A stretch of 64,000 nt of DNA from Bin55 sp965116055 (GCA_965116055.1 OZ220466.1:3038001-3102000); one strand, 5' to 3'. Shown: positions 1 through 9,549, counted from the first letter of the stretch. The notes: a model not told the origin generated them from the sequence alone. Translations and numbers: made by a program.

Positions 1-531
1 CCGATTCCTGACCGCAATCTACACCTATTTCGTCGCAAAATCGGCCTGGCGGTACAAGGTGCTGGTCTATTCCCCCATATGACGATTGAGCAAAACATCG
101 TAAAACTCGCGGTGCTGACCGGTTGGAACCGCGAACGTATTGAGGGAAGACTCCGCGAACTGATGGAACTGACCGATCTTGATAGCTCAATGCAGCATCG
201 ATATCCGTACGAATTGTCAGGCGGACAACAGCATCGCGTCAGCCTGTGTCGTGCGCTGATGCTCGAACCTAAGATGGTGCTCCTTGACGAACCATTCGCG
301 GCGATTGACGCCATCACTCGTCGAGAAATCCAAAGCGCATTTCAAAGACTACAACAACATCTGCAATTCAGCGCTGTGTTGGTTACTCACGATTTCCGCG
401 AAGTCACATTACTTGCCGATCATGTCGTCGTGTTGGCGCAAGGAGGCATCGTACAGCATGGGCCGCGCGATGAGGTGCTAGCTAAGCCGGAACCGTCCTT
501 CCTGCAAGGTCTGGTCGAATCCGCAACATGA
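1..531 (+). CDS. Osmoprotectant-type ABC transporter ATP-binding protein (5' end cut by window)
   Basis: The reading frame is open from base 1, so the gene starts before the window and the Walker A motif is missing. Visible motifs are the Q-loop region (IGLAVQGAGLFPHM), the signature LSGGQQHRV, Walker B MVLLDEPFAAID and the H-loop VTHD. These make it the cytoplasmic ATPase of an importer. Its stop overlaps the start of the next gene (ATGA), which encodes a fused substrate-binding/permease protein of the glycine betaine/choline (OpuC/ProU-like) type, so the two very likely form one transporter. The substrate is inferred from the partner; betaine, choline or a similar quaternary amine (or ergothioneine) are all possible. 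An internal ATG at 79 lies inside the Q-loop region and is not the true start. Confidence 0.88.
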   Translation, partial: PIPDRNLHLFRRKIGLAVQGAGLFPHMTIEQNIVKLAVLTGWNRERIEGRLRELMELTDLDSSMQHRYPYELSGGQQHRVSLCRALMLEPKMVLLDEPFAAIDAITRREIQSAFQRLQQHLQFSAVLVTHDFREVTLLADHVVVLAQGGIVQHGPRDEVLAKPEPSFLQGLVESAT

Positions 532-2033
532 AAGCGTTTCTGCTCTATGCCTTAGGCATCATGTTCATGATTGCGACAGTCGGTTGCAGTCAACCCGAAA
601 CCTATGTCGTGGGATCCAAACTGCACACCGAATCGCACATTCTTGGCGAGTTATTAGCTCAAGCGCTTGAAACCGCAGGTTATCCAGTCGAGCGCAAATT
701 CAAGCTCGGGGGGACGAAGATCGTGTTCAACGCGCTAGAGCAGGGGGATGTTCACGCCTATGCGGAGTACTCAGGAACTATTCAGGAGGTCATTCTGAAG
801 TCAACTCGGGATCTGTCTCTTGTTGAGATCGAAACTGAACTAGAAAAGCAGGGAATTCATGCACTCGAACCGTTCGGTTTCAATAACTCCTATGCTATGG
901 GCGTCCACGCAGACTTGGCAGCTGAATTGGGATTGACTCGTATATCGGATTTACGGACGTTTCCTCAACTGCGATTCTTTTTCTCACATGAGTTCCTAGA
1001 ACGAGAGGACGGCTATCCAAGTATGAAAGCGCATTACGGGTTGCCGCAAGCTGCTGGCGGTATCGAACATGCGCTGGCACTACGCGCTATCGTCGAAAAC
1101 GAAATTGACGTGACTGATCTTTACACCACCGATGCCGAAATAGAACACTTCAATTTGACCGTATTGGAAGACGATCTCGCCTATTTCCCAAAGTACTTAG
1201 CGATGCCGCTCACGCGTAGCGACCTACCGGCTGACGTAAAACGCGTACTCAACGTTGCGGCGAACGCCTTGTCCGACACGACGATGACCAGGCTCAACTA
1301 CCAAGTTCACATTGAAGGGCGCACAGCCGCAGATGTGGCACGCGAATTTCTTGCAACGCTTGATGTTCGCTCAACGCATATGGGCGACTCGCTCATGGCG
1401 AAACTTGCTAAACGTACAGGCGAACACCTCTACCTTGCAGGCATCGCACTGGTCATCGCCACAGTGCTCGCACTAGCGATTTCGCTAGCCGTACATTCGA
1501 TTGATTGGCTCGCAAAACCCATTGCATACGGCGCCGGCTTGCTTCAGACCATCCCATCTCTTGCATTGCTTGCGTTGATGGTGCCGCTGTTCGGTATCGG
1601 GATGCTCCCTGCAATCGTTGCGTTGTTACTCTACTCGCTCCTACCCATTATTCGCACGACTATCACAGCGTTGACAACCGTCGATCCTTTGTTGATTCAG
1701 GTCGCCGAAGGCATGGGGTTTACTCGTGCACAGACGTTGTGGCACGTTAAGGTGCCTATGTCGATGCCTGCGATCTTCGCAGGTGTTCGCATCTCAGCGA
1801 TCATTTGTATAGGTACTGCGACCCTCGCCGCCTTTATCGGTGGTGGGGGCTTAGGGGACCTTATTTTTCAAGGCCTGCAGCTCGACAATATGCGCCTTAT
1901 TTTGGTTGGGGCAGGAGTAGCGGCATTAATGGCAATAGTCGTTGAGTTGCTCTTCGAATGGATCGAAAAAATTATTGTGCCTGGACACATCGCTGCAGCC
2001 AACAAGCCGGTTAACCACCGGGCAGTCCATTGA
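528..2033 (+). CDS. Fused substrate-binding/permease protein of an osmoprotectant-type ABC importer
   Basis: A 501-residue protein. It begins with a lipoprotein-like signal (hydrophobic stretch ending in TVGC around residue 20). An OpuAC-like binding domain follows, roughly residues 25-285, with the typical opening YVVGSKLHTESHILGELLA and a GGT...ALEQGDVHAYAEYSGT region. A permease domain of about five or six helices fills residues 300-490 and has an EAA-like loop (GMGFTRAQTLWHVKVPM). Fusion of both domains is known in this importer family, but here the binding domain is N-terminal and apparently lipidated while the same chain continues into the membrane. It overlaps the ATPase gene upstream and the NUDIX gene downstream, indicating one transcript. 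The exact ligand cannot be read from the sequence. Confidence 0.88.
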   Translation: MKAFLLYALGIMFMIATVGCSQPETYVVGSKLHTESHILGELLAQALETAGYPVERKFKLGGTKIVFNALEQGDVHAYAEYSGTIQEVILKSTRDLSLVEIETELEKQGIHALEPFGFNNSYAMGVHADLAAELGLTRISDLRTFPQLRFFFSHEFLEREDGYPSMKAHYGLPQAAGGIEHALALRAIVENEIDVTDLYTTDAEIEHFNLTVLEDDLAYFPKYLAMPLTRSDLPADVKRVLNVAANALSDTTMTRLNYQVHIEGRTAADVAREFLATLDVRSTHMGDSLMAKLAKRTGEHLYLAGIALVIATVLALAISLAVHSIDWLAKPIAYGAGLLQTIPSLALLALMVPLFGIGMLPAIVALLLYSLLPIIRTTITALTTVDPLLIQVAEGMGFTRAQTLWHVKVPMSMPAIFAGVRISAIICIGTATLAAFIGGGGLGDLIFQGLQLDNMRLILVGAGVAALMAIVVELLFEWIEKIIVPGHIAAANKPVNHRAVH

Positions 2034-2776
2034 CACCAGACAAACCCTCGAAAGCCAATCCAGTCGTCCGCGAAGCCGCCTCCGTGATTGTATTGCGCGA
2101 TGGCATGGATGGGCCGGAAGTGTTTATGCTCCAACGACCTGGGCGGGGTGATTTCCCCGATCTACACGTTTTTCCTGGTGGTAAAGTTGATGCAGATGAC
2201 GAAGCTCTCTCGACGCATCTTGCGCCACCCCAGTCACCAAATCATCCGCCGCCGAAATTCAAGGCTGCAGCTTTACGAGAGTGCTTCGAAGAATGCGGCG
2301 TGCTATTCGCCGAGGCCAGCGACATGGCATCTATATACGAGCAATTGCAGCAGTTCAGGTCCGATGTGCTGAACAAACGGCTCACGTTCAAGCATGGCAT
2401 CGAACGTCTCAACCTACGGTTCCATGATGAAGCGGTACTGTATTTCAGTCACTGGATCACCCCACCGTATGCACCAGCCCGATTCGACACACGGTTCTTC
2501 GTTGCACCCGTGCCTGCAGAACAGACAGCCGAGAACCACCAAAGCGAATCCGTCGCGGGGAGTTGGCAAACGCCGGAAGTTGCGCTAAGCAACTATGCCG
2601 CCGGCAAATGGCAACTGATCGTACCCACCATCACGACGCTTCGCATGGTTGCCGGCTACGACGATGTCGCGACACTCATGGACGCAGTTCGCCGCGGTCG
2701 ACATCGTATTCCCGTTACGCAAGCACTGCACGAAAAAGGCATGCAGTACTTCGTTGGTACTTGGTGTTCGTTCTAG
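2030..2776 (+). CDS. NUDIX hydrolase, NUDT19-like
   Basis: A 248-residue protein starting with TTG that overlaps the preceding stop by four bases. The N-terminal half has the NUDIX fold opening (EAASVIVLRDG, VFMLQRPGRGDFPDLHVFPGGKVD) and a NUDIX box whose two halves, GGKVDADDE and ALRECFEECGVLF, are separated by an insertion. A split box with an insertion is characteristic of NUDT19/RP2p-like acyl-CoA diphosphatases. The catalytic Glu pair (RECFEE) is intact. The likely role is hydrolysis of CoA or acyl-CoA diphosphate bonds, inferred from the family. It sits between two ABC transporter modules and may simply be co-transcribed. Confidence 0.8.
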   Translation: MTPDKPSKANPVVREAASVIVLRDGMDGPEVFMLQRPGRGDFPDLHVFPGGKVDADDEALSTHLAPPQSPNHPPPKFKAAALRECFEECGVLFAEASDMASIYEQLQQFRSDVLNKRLTFKHGIERLNLRFHDEAVLYFSHWITPPYAPARFDTRFFVAPVPAEQTAENHQSESVAGSWQTPEVALSNYAAGKWQLIVPTITTLRMVAGYDDVATLMDAVRRGRHRIPVTQALHEKGMQYFVGTWCSF

Positions 2777-3420
2777 AAAACGTCGCAAAACGTTTCGACG
2801 ACGGGGATTCGCAACGTTGGGTACTGCAAGACTTTTCCCACGACTTCACGCAGCATCGCTTCACGTGCATCGCCGGACCAAGCGGCTCAGGCAAAAGCAC
2901 CCTCTTGAACCTACTTTGTGGTCTGCTGCCTGTCGATGCAGGTTCGCTGTGCTTTCAGCAAGATAAGGGCATCTTCCAACTGCACACGGCGACATCCAAG
3001 GAGCTGCGACGCTTTCGAAGGCATCGCATTGGCTTCGTCTTTCAGTTTTTCAATCTCATACCAACGCTTACGGCACTTGAAAACGTGTTACTACCCCTGG
3101 AGTTGACGCGACAGCCGCATTTGCAGAAGTCTGCTCGAGAACGCCTTGATCAGCTCGGATTAGGCCAACGCCTGAACGCATTTCCCGGAGAGCTCTCTGG
3201 CGGCGAGCAGCAACGTCTCGCCATCGCGCGGGCCTTTGCACACAACCCTGATGTCATTCTGGCTGACGAGCCCACTGGCAATCTTGATCGCAATACAGCC
3301 GAAACTGTCATTGAACTGCTATGGCGCGAAACGCAACGGGCCGATGCCAAGCTGATCGTGGCTTCCCACGATGAGCGTATCAGCGCCAAGTGCGAAGATG
3401 TGCTTATGTTGGCGCACTGA
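2764..3420 (+). CDS. ABC transporter ATP-binding protein, MacB/LolD class (Att-type module)
   Basis: About 218 residues. The GTG at 2764 (or TTG at 2761) is chosen because the ABC fold begins right there (VFVLENVAKRF); the longer open frame upstream only shadows the NUDIX gene. Motifs: Walker A GPSGSGKSTLLN, Q-loop region FVFQFFNLIPTLTALENV, signature LSGGEQQR, Walker B VILADEPTGNLD and H-loop ASHD. The Q-loop/NL pattern and LADEPTGNLD are typical of ATPases that pair with FtsX-like permeases. The next genes are an FtsX-like permease and an AttH/CrtC lipoprotein, so this is the ATPase of an AttEFGH-like module that probably moves or remodels lipid or lipoprotein material in the envelope. Confidence 0.85.
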   Translation: MFVLENVAKRFDDGDSQRWVLQDFSHDFTQHRFTCIAGPSGSGKSTLLNLLCGLLPVDAGSLCFQQDKGIFQLHTATSKELRRFRRHRIGFVFQFFNLIPTLTALENVLLPLELTRQPHLQKSARERLDQLGLGQRLNAFPGELSGGEQQRLAIARAFAHNPDVILADEPTGNLDRNTAETVIELLWRETQRADAKLIVASHDERISAKCEDVLMLAH

Positions 3421-3488
3421 CACGCGTCGTTCTTCAAGTTACCCGATGATCCCACAGATTCTTCGCTAACCGAATCAATGACCTTGAT

Positions 3489-5819
3489 ATGTTGCTGCTA
3501 ATTCGGAGCGAGCTGCGCGACATGCGTCGCAATCTCCTCAATAGCACACTCGTCTCAATCAGCCTGTGTATCGGGGTCATGAGTGTGCTCGTTACACACG
3601 AACTTAGCGTGTCGATCCTGAACCGCTTCGATCGACAAGGCATGCTCGGATCTTACGACCATGTGATTTACCTAACGCATCGAACGGAGGCGGAGTATTT
3701 CGAACTTCGCGCACGTTGGCGGGCAGGCGAGTGGCCGGAGATATCGCATATGGTTCCCGTGATCGAAGGTTCATTGACGGCTGCCGGCGTGCTATACAAC
3801 GTGCTCGGCTACGATGTGATCGCAACGCTCCCTAGCGACGTAGCAAGACTGGAAGCCTTGCAATCGGACATGCGGTTCTTGACGGAGGATAGCGTTTTCG
3901 CGTTGGGCGATCGCTTGCAAACGGGCGACCGAATCCATGACGCACTCGTGCTCAATAAAACGCCCGCGCCGCAACGGCAGCTGATCGCCGATCTCCCGAC
4001 CGCACAACGCATGCTCGGTCGCGAAGGTGCGATTGATGCGATTTGGTTGCGATCCGCGAAAAATGACATGCCCTGGTGGGAACTTGCCGTACCAGGGCTA
4101 CTAACGGCAGCGCGCACCGAGTCACCCCCTGTAGAGTTTGATGGTTATCGCGTATTGCCGTTCTCCTGGTGGAATCCATCGAAACAATTAGGCGACGCGA
4201 TCGTTTTCAATCTGGGGATGTTGAGCTTGCTCACCCTAGTGGTGGCTGGTTTCATTGTGTTGCAGGCGACCCAAAGTAATCTACGCAATCGCCATGCACA
4301 AATAGCGTTACTCAATTCGATCGGCTTATCGGCGGCGGAACAACGCTGTTTGGTTTTCTTGCATTGTGGGGTCGTCGGTACGGTCGGCTGCACTCTAGGT
4401 GTCTTAACCGGCGTGAGCGCCCTAGCCTACTTTAACGACATGTCCGTGATAACGGCCTGGCGCACACTCAGCGCGTTCGCATTATGGAAAGCACTCGCAC
4501 TAGGTTCGATGGCAACGTTGATCGTAGCTGCGGGCACAAACCCGCGCGCTATGCAACGTTCTCCGGCCGTATGGTGGATTGCCACAGGCTTGGCAATCGC
4601 CGGTCTGCTGTATGGCTTCAATAAACACAGTGGACTGCTCGGCGCTTCGCTACTAAGTGTTTGTTTTTGTCTGCTGAACATTTTTTGCGTTGTGCCGCTC
4701 GCAACGAAGGGCGCCATTGCAGTCTTAAGTCGTCTTCGAACCGCATCTTTTACGGCCCGCATGAATCTACGAAACGCCATCGTCACGGTAAACGACATTC
4801 GCCTCGCAATTAACGCGTTGTCGATTGCGATCGCTACCGCCATAGGCATCGGGCTCATGCTAGTCAGTTTTAGAACGGAGTTCGAAGCCATTCTCAAGCA
4901 ACGACTCGTTCACGATCTACATCTATCGGACGCAGCGCACTTCGACCCCGAAGCATTCGCTGCGAGAGCGGATGTCGACGCTGTTCGAGCGTACTACCGT
5001 GGTTTGGCGCACATTGATGATGTACCTACCGAACTCGTTGCAACTGTGCTGGATTCACACGAACGCGCACGGTACGGATACGAAGGCAGCAGAACAAACG
5101 GCATATTTATCAACGAAGTCGCCGCTCGTAAACATGGGTTCCAAGTCGGCGACCGCATCCATCTCGATATCGCCTTGGATCAAGAACGTACGCTACCTGT
5201 ACTGCACATCTTCAAAGACTACGGCGCATCCAGCAGTAGAGCGATCGCGCCATTAGAGCTTGTGGAATTGGATCAACTTATCGCTGATCGGTTCAGCATT
5301 GATACACCAGATCCCGAGCGTATGCGTCAGTCGATCGCTTCAATGTATCCAGGCATCCGAGTAGTGGACTCGAACGCAATCCGAAGGCTAGCGCTACAAA
5401 CCTTCGACGCAAGTTTTGCCGCGGCGCAAATCATGGTCAATGTGGCTATCTTCGTCGCGGTGATTGGAATGGCGTGTGCGCTCATCGGCCTACAGGCAAG
5501 ACGTTTACGCGAAATGCGCACGCTTACTATGCTGGGCATGTCGCGCTGGGATCTGGCGCTTAACGCTGTCATACAAAATGGTTTGCTCGGCTTGTTTGCC
5601 GTCTTAAGCGCACTGCCATTGAGTTTCGCGCTTGCATGGAATTTGTGCTACAACGTCAATCCACGCGCGTACGGTTGGTCATTCGATCTGGATTTCTCCT
5701 GGCAAGCCGTGCTTGTACCTACGCTGCTCGGCATCGTCGCAGCGATTTTGGCTGGTCTAGAGCCATTGCGACGGGCGCTCGCCAAGATCGTTTCGCAACC
5801 GTTCAGTCATGCCAGCTAG
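3489..5819 (+). CDS. FtsX-like ABC transporter permease (Att-type module)
   Basis: A 776-residue membrane protein. One helix near residues 12-32 is followed by a periplasmic domain up to about residue 240. Three to four helices follow (about 240-430, e.g. VFNLGMLSLLTLVVAGFIVL), then a second N-terminal-like helix at about 440-460, a second periplasmic domain, and a final FtsX block (IMVNVAIFVAVIGMACALIG ... TMLGMSRWDLALNAVIQNG). This doubled FtsX layout matches permeases of the MacB/AttFG family, and the single large gene may replace separate attF and attG. It lies 68 bp after the ATPase gene, and its last codons overlap the start of the following lipoprotein gene, supporting one operon. Confidence 0.82.
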   Translation: MLLLIRSELRDMRRNLLNSTLVSISLCIGVMSVLVTHELSVSILNRFDRQGMLGSYDHVIYLTHRTEAEYFELRARWRAGEWPEISHMVPVIEGSLTAAGVLYNVLGYDVIATLPSDVARLEALQSDMRFLTEDSVFALGDRLQTGDRIHDALVLNKTPAPQRQLIADLPTAQRMLGREGAIDAIWLRSAKNDMPWWELAVPGLLTAARTESPPVEFDGYRVLPFSWWNPSKQLGDAIVFNLGMLSLLTLVVAGFIVLQATQSNLRNRHAQIALLNSIGLSAAEQRCLVFLHCGVVGTVGCTLGVLTGVSALAYFNDMSVITAWRTLSAFALWKALALGSMATLIVAAGTNPRAMQRSPAVWWIATGLAIAGLLYGFNKHSGLLGASLLSVCFCLLNIFCVVPLATKGAIAVLSRLRTASFTARMNLRNAIVTVNDIRLAINALSIAIATAIGIGLMLVSFRTEFEAILKQRLVHDLHLSDAAHFDPEAFAARADVDAVRAYYRGLAHIDDVPTELVATVLDSHERARYGYEGSRTNGIFINEVAARKHGFQVGDRIHLDIALDQERTLPVLHIFKDYGASSSRAIAPLELVELDQLIADRFSIDTPDPERMRQSIASMYPGIRVVDSNAIRRLALQTFDASFAAAQIMVNVAIFVAVIGMACALIGLQARRLREMRTLTMLGMSRWDLALNAVIQNGLLGLFAVLSALPLSFALAWNLCYNVNPRAYGWSFDLDFSWQAVLVPTLLGIVAAILAGLEPLRRALAKIVSQPFSHAS

Positions 5820-6885
5820 AAACCTATGGATCGTTGGCTTCATCATGATGGTGGTATCAGGATGCGACCGCGAATTCGGTCGACCGTTAACGTTGAATGT
5901 GTTGTACGACAATGCCAATTCGGCCGGATTTCAAACAGCGAATCGAACGATCAGCTTTGAGTTCCCTCGCGACCATGGCGAACATCAAGACTTTCAAACG
6001 GAGTGGTGGTATGTTGTCGGCGTCGTTAGAGATGCCAATGCGCGCGAATTCGGATTTCAGTTCACGTTGTTTCGACAAGCGGTCACACCTACTTCTAACA
6101 ACGCCAACCCTTGGCGTAACGGGCAGGTTTACATGGCGCACTTTGCAATCTCCGACATTGAGGCACGTGAGCATGTCGCCTTCGAACGATTCTCGCGAGG
6201 ACACGACCGATTGGCCGGAGTGACGATCGAGCCGTTCAAGGCCTTTCTAGAAAACTGGACGCTACACGCCACCCGAACCGATTTTTCGCCGCTCATACTG
6301 CGTACGCAGGCCGATGGTTACATGATTGATCTCATGCTAGAGGCTTCGAAGCCTCCCGTACTGCACGGCGACAACGGATGGTCAAAGAAGTCGCCTACGA
6401 ATGCAAGTTATTACTACTCCGTGCCCAGACTGAAAACGTCGGGGACGCTGACCATGCCGGATGGCACGTTTGAGGTCGTCGGGAACGCTTGGTTCGATCA
6501 CGAGTGGAGCACCGGCATCTTGGATGCCAACTACCGAGGTTGGAACTGGCTGGCCCTGCATCTCGAAGACGGTCGTGAGCTTGTCTTATTCAATTTGATC
6601 CCGCAAAACGATCGTATCGAATCGCAGCCGGTTGGCATGCTGGTGCACCGCGACGGCAGTCGTAGACGCTTACACTCCACGGAATGGAACCTGCAACCGA
6701 CGCGGTATTGGGGAGATTGGCCCGTTGGTTGGCACCTCAACATAGAAGGACGAACGCTTGTCATTGATGCGGCATTCGACAAACAACTCATGTCAACCTC
6801 GGTAAGGTATTGGGAAGGTGTCGTTTTCGCGCAGGAAAAGGGGCAGCGCGTCGGAGACGGTTATCTTGAGCTCACCGGCTACTGA
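5809..6885 (+). CDS. AttH/CrtC-like lipocalin-domain lipoprotein
   Basis: A 358-residue protein with a lipoprotein signal peptide (hydrophobic core then VSGC, Cys at about residue 19). The mature part has the hallmark of the AttH/CrtC (hydroxyneurosporene synthase-like) family: DHGEHQDFQTEWWYVVG near the start of the domain, FGFQFTLFR, and later AWFDHEWSTGILDANYRGW. Two lipocalin-like halves are expected. In Att-type operons this protein is the exported partner of the ATPase and FtsX-like permease, as seen here directly upstream (11-bp overlap). Carotenoid hydratase activity is unlikely, because no carotenoid genes are nearby. An envelope role is inferred from the lipobox and context. Confidence 0.82.
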   Translation: MPARNLWIVGFIMMVVSGCDREFGRPLTLNVLYDNANSAGFQTANRTISFEFPRDHGEHQDFQTEWWYVVGVVRDANAREFGFQFTLFRQAVTPTSNNANPWRNGQVYMAHFAISDIEAREHVAFERFSRGHDRLAGVTIEPFKAFLENWTLHATRTDFSPLILRTQADGYMIDLMLEASKPPVLHGDNGWSKKSPTNASYYYSVPRLKTSGTLTMPDGTFEVVGNAWFDHEWSTGILDANYRGWNWLALHLEDGRELVLFNLIPQNDRIESQPVGMLVHRDGSRRRLHSTEWNLQPTRYWGDWPVGWHLNIEGRTLVIDAAFDKQLMSTSVRYWEGVVFAQEKGQRVGDGYLELTGY

Positions 6886-6944
6886 GTTCATTGGTAAGCT
6901 TGTAACTTCAATCATCTTCAGGTCGAATCATTTCTATAGAAAAT

Positions 6945-7538
6945 CTGTCACCGGTTGATGCTGCGCTAACCTGGCGTACGGTAAGCTCTGAGCGAGGCGA
7001 AGATCTCGCCATACTCCAAGTTCGACACGATTGGCTTGAACACCCAACATCCAAGGCAGTCATGAAACGCCTCGTGCTAGAGAGTGTCGACTGGATCAAT
7101 GTTGTAGCGCTGACGGCAAAGCATGAATCTGTGATGGTGCGACAATACCGTTTCGGCATTGGCGCTTGCACGCTGGAGACACCTGGTGGTATGGTTGACG
7201 CAGGCGAGAAACCTTTGGCCGCGGCCCAGCGAGAGTTATTGGAAGAGACGGGATACGTAAGCGACGAATGGGACTATCTCGGCGCGGTCGAACCCAATCC
7301 CGCGTTCCACCCGCACTTATGCCATCACTTTCTCGCACGCAATGTGCGTCAAGTGGCGGATGTTGATCCCGGGCCTGGCGAAGCTATCGCCATTGAAATC
7401 TGCACTCTTGAACAACTGAAAGATGCCATGAAAAACGGCTACCTTCGACATGCATTGGCATTGTCAGCGCTAGCGCGTGTGTATCCATTATGGGATTTAC
7501 CGCACACACAACCGATTGCTAACGCGACGGCAAAGTAA
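6945..7538 (+). CDS. NUDIX hydrolase, ADP-ribose pyrophosphatase-like (start uncertain)
   Basis: The NUDIX box GGMVDAGEKPLAAAQRELLEETGY is complete (positions 7183-7254), preceded by the family pattern DWINVVALT and VMVRQYRFG. The first ATG in frame is at 7062, giving 158 residues, but the same frame is open back to a stop at 6903. Its translation upstream of 7062 (LTWRTVSSERGEDLAILQV) looks like the normal N-terminus of this family. No ATG, GTG or TTG exists in that stretch; CTG at 6945 or ATT at 6930 are the only plausible starts. The coordinate given uses CTG and is a guess. The role would be hydrolysis of ADP-ribose or another nucleoside diphosphate derivative. Confidence 0.75.
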   Translation: MSPVDAALTWRTVSSERGEDLAILQVRHDWLEHPTSKAVMKRLVLESVDWINVVALTAKHESVMVRQYRFGIGACTLETPGGMVDAGEKPLAAAQRELLEETGYVSDEWDYLGAVEPNPAFHPHLCHHFLARNVRQVADVDPGPGEAIAIEICTLEQLKDAMKNGYLRHALALSALARVYPLWDLPHTQPIANATAK

Positions 7539-7552
7539 CCCACCCGTTTATC

Positions 7553-8785
7553 ATGCTTGGCTTCACGACCCGCATCCTTCACTCAGATCGCGAGGATCCG
7601 ATCGAACATGGCTCCCTGCACAAACCGGTACACGGCTCGGTCGCTTATGGCTACGATGACGCACGGGATCTGGCTGGCGTCTTTCAGGGTACGCATAAAG
7701 GTTATTCCTACGGTCGGCAAGTCAACCCTACCGTGGCTGCGCTGGAGAAGCAGATTAATGCGATGGAGCGCGGCTTCGCAACCGTGTGCTTCGCAACTGG
7801 CATGGGGGCTATCGGCACCATGTTATTCGCATTGTTGCGGCATGGCGATCACTTCGTGTCCAGCTCGTTTCTATTCGGCAATACCAACAGTCTCTTCAAC
7901 AGCTTCGCCGCGCACGGGATTGAAGTTACGTTCGTGGACGCAACCGCCGCGAAACATGTTGCCGATGCGGTTCGCCCGAATACAAAGCTGGTTTTCGTTG
8001 AAACCATTGCGAACCCCAGGACGCAAATTGCCGACCTTGAGGGTATTGGAAAAATCTGCCAAGACCATAAGTTGCTCTATGTAGTCGATAACACCATGAC
8101 GACACCCTATCTTTACCAACCCATTGACTCCAAAGCCGACATCGTCATCCACAGCCTGACCAAGTACATCGGTGGACATGGCAATGTGCTTGGCGGTTCG
8201 ATTACCGATACGGGACGCTACAACTGGAAAGGCTTTGAGAATATTTACGACACTTACCGCAAAGGCGATCCGACTACATGGGGAATCACGCAGATTCGGA
8301 AGAAGGGGTTGCGAGATTTCGGTGCGACATTGGATGCGGAAGCAGCGAACCGGATTGCGCTAGGTGCTGAAACACTTGCACTACGCATCACCCGGCAATG
8401 TGAGAACGCACAACGACTTGCTGATTACCTTGTAGCGCATCCTCAGTGTAAAGCGGTTTATTTCCCGGGATTGGCGAACCATCCCGAATTCGATCGCGCA
8501 CACAAACTATTTCGACTGCCAGGCGCGATTTTCTCGTTCGAGCTCAGCGATGGTATGGATATCTTCAAATTCATGAACGCCCTGCGCGTCGTGATTAAAT
8601 CAAGCAACTTGGGGGACACCCGTACCTTAGCTATCCCAGTGGCGCACACGATCTACCACGAAATGGGGCCGGAACGTCGTGCAAGCATGGGCATTGACCA
8701 GTCTCTGATTCGCATTTCAACTGGCATTGAGGATAGCGACGATTTACTAGAAGACTTCGATAGAGCATTTAGAGAGTCCACATGA
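7553..8785 (+). CDS. Cys/Met metabolism PLP-dependent enzyme (cystathionine gamma-synthase family)
   Basis: A 410-residue fold-type I PLP enzyme. The cofactor lysine is K204 in SLTKYIGGHGNVLGG. Other family signatures are YSYGRQVNPTVAALEKQ near residue 50, FATGMGAIGTMLFALL, FVETIANPRTQIADL and VVDNTMTTPYLYQP. The family includes cystathionine gamma-synthase, O-acetylhomoserine sulfhydrylase and methionine gamma-lyase, and the sequence alone does not separate these. It overlaps the next gene by ATGA, so translation with the SDR gene is probably coupled. The start is the ATG 14 bp after the NUDIX stop. Confidence 0.87.
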   Translation: MLGFTTRILHSDREDPIEHGSLHKPVHGSVAYGYDDARDLAGVFQGTHKGYSYGRQVNPTVAALEKQINAMERGFATVCFATGMGAIGTMLFALLRHGDHFVSSSFLFGNTNSLFNSFAAHGIEVTFVDATAAKHVADAVRPNTKLVFVETIANPRTQIADLEGIGKICQDHKLLYVVDNTMTTPYLYQPIDSKADIVIHSLTKYIGGHGNVLGGSITDTGRYNWKGFENIYDTYRKGDPTTWGITQIRKKGLRDFGATLDAEAANRIALGAETLALRITRQCENAQRLADYLVAHPQCKAVYFPGLANHPEFDRAHKLFRLPGAIFSFELSDGMDIFKFMNALRVVIKSSNLGDTRTLAIPVAHTIYHEMGPERRASMGIDQSLIRISTGIEDSDDLLEDFDRAFREST

Positions 8786-9549
8786 ATACACGATTTGATG
8801 GTAAAACAGTCATAGTCACCGGCGGCGCTGGCGGTATCGGTTCGGCCGCAGTGCGCTACCTCGTTCATCAAGGCGCTCATGTCGTTGCAGTGGATCTTGA
8901 GGAAGAACCGCTGCGCGCGAGTGTTAAAGATCTAAACGAAAACAACGTAGCGATCTGCGTTGCTGATGTAACGCAAGCTACCGATAACCAGCACATGGTC
9001 GAAGCGACCATAGAACGCTTTGGTCGCATTGACGGATTTCTAGCGAATGCCGGCATTGAAGGTCAAGTATCCGACACGCTAAATTACGACGAAGCTGTAT
9101 TTGACCAAGTCATGGCAGTGAATGTCAAAGGTGTATGGCTAGGCCTACGAGCAGTCTTACCTCATATGATTGAGCAGCAAAGTGGAAGCATCGTCATTAC
9201 CTCCAGCGTTGCTGGTTTGCGCGGTAGTCCCATGATTACACCTTACAGCACTAGTAAACATGCGGTGATCGGTTTAATGCGCTCGGTTGCGAAGGAATAT
9301 GCAAGCTTTAATATCAGGGTTAACACGATCAACCCATCCCCAGTCGAAACTCGTATGATGCGCAGCTTGGAGCTTGGCATGGCGCCAAACGACGGCAATG
9401 CCGCGAAGACCCGCATAGCCGCCAGCATACCGCTCGGGCGCTACGCCGACCCAAAAGAAATTGCACAAGTCATGGCATTCTTGCTATCCGATGAGGCATC
9501 CTGGATTACGGGCTCTGTATACGCAGTTGACGGCGGCAACACCGCATAG
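8782..9549 (+). CDS. SDR family NAD(P)-dependent oxidoreductase
   Basis: A 255-residue classical short-chain dehydrogenase. It has the cofactor motif TGGAGGIG (residues 13-20), an acidic residue after the second strand (AVDLEEE, which favours NAD over NADP), NAG at about residue 91, the catalytic Ser in SSVAG, and Y155/K159 in YSTSKHA. The C-terminal YAVDGGNTA closes the fold. The substrate cannot be read. It is translationally coupled to the PLP enzyme upstream, and purC starts 8 bp after its stop. Confidence 0.88.
   Translation: MNTRFDGKTVIVTGGAGGIGSAAVRYLVHQGAHVVAVDLEEEPLRASVKDLNENNVAICVADVTQATDNQHMVEATIERFGRIDGFLANAGIEGQVSDTLNYDEAVFDQVMAVNVKGVWLGLRAVLPHMIEQQSGSIVITSSVAGLRGSPMITPYSTSKHAVIGLMRSVAKEYASFNIRVNTINPSPVETRMMRSLELGMAPNDGNAAKTRIAASIPLGRYADPKEIAQVMAFLLSDEASWITGSVYAVDGGNTA

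Noticed and set aside
2563..2763. N-terminal extension of the Att-type ATPase
   Set aside because: The frame there only shadows the NUDIX gene; the ATPase fold begins at about 2764.
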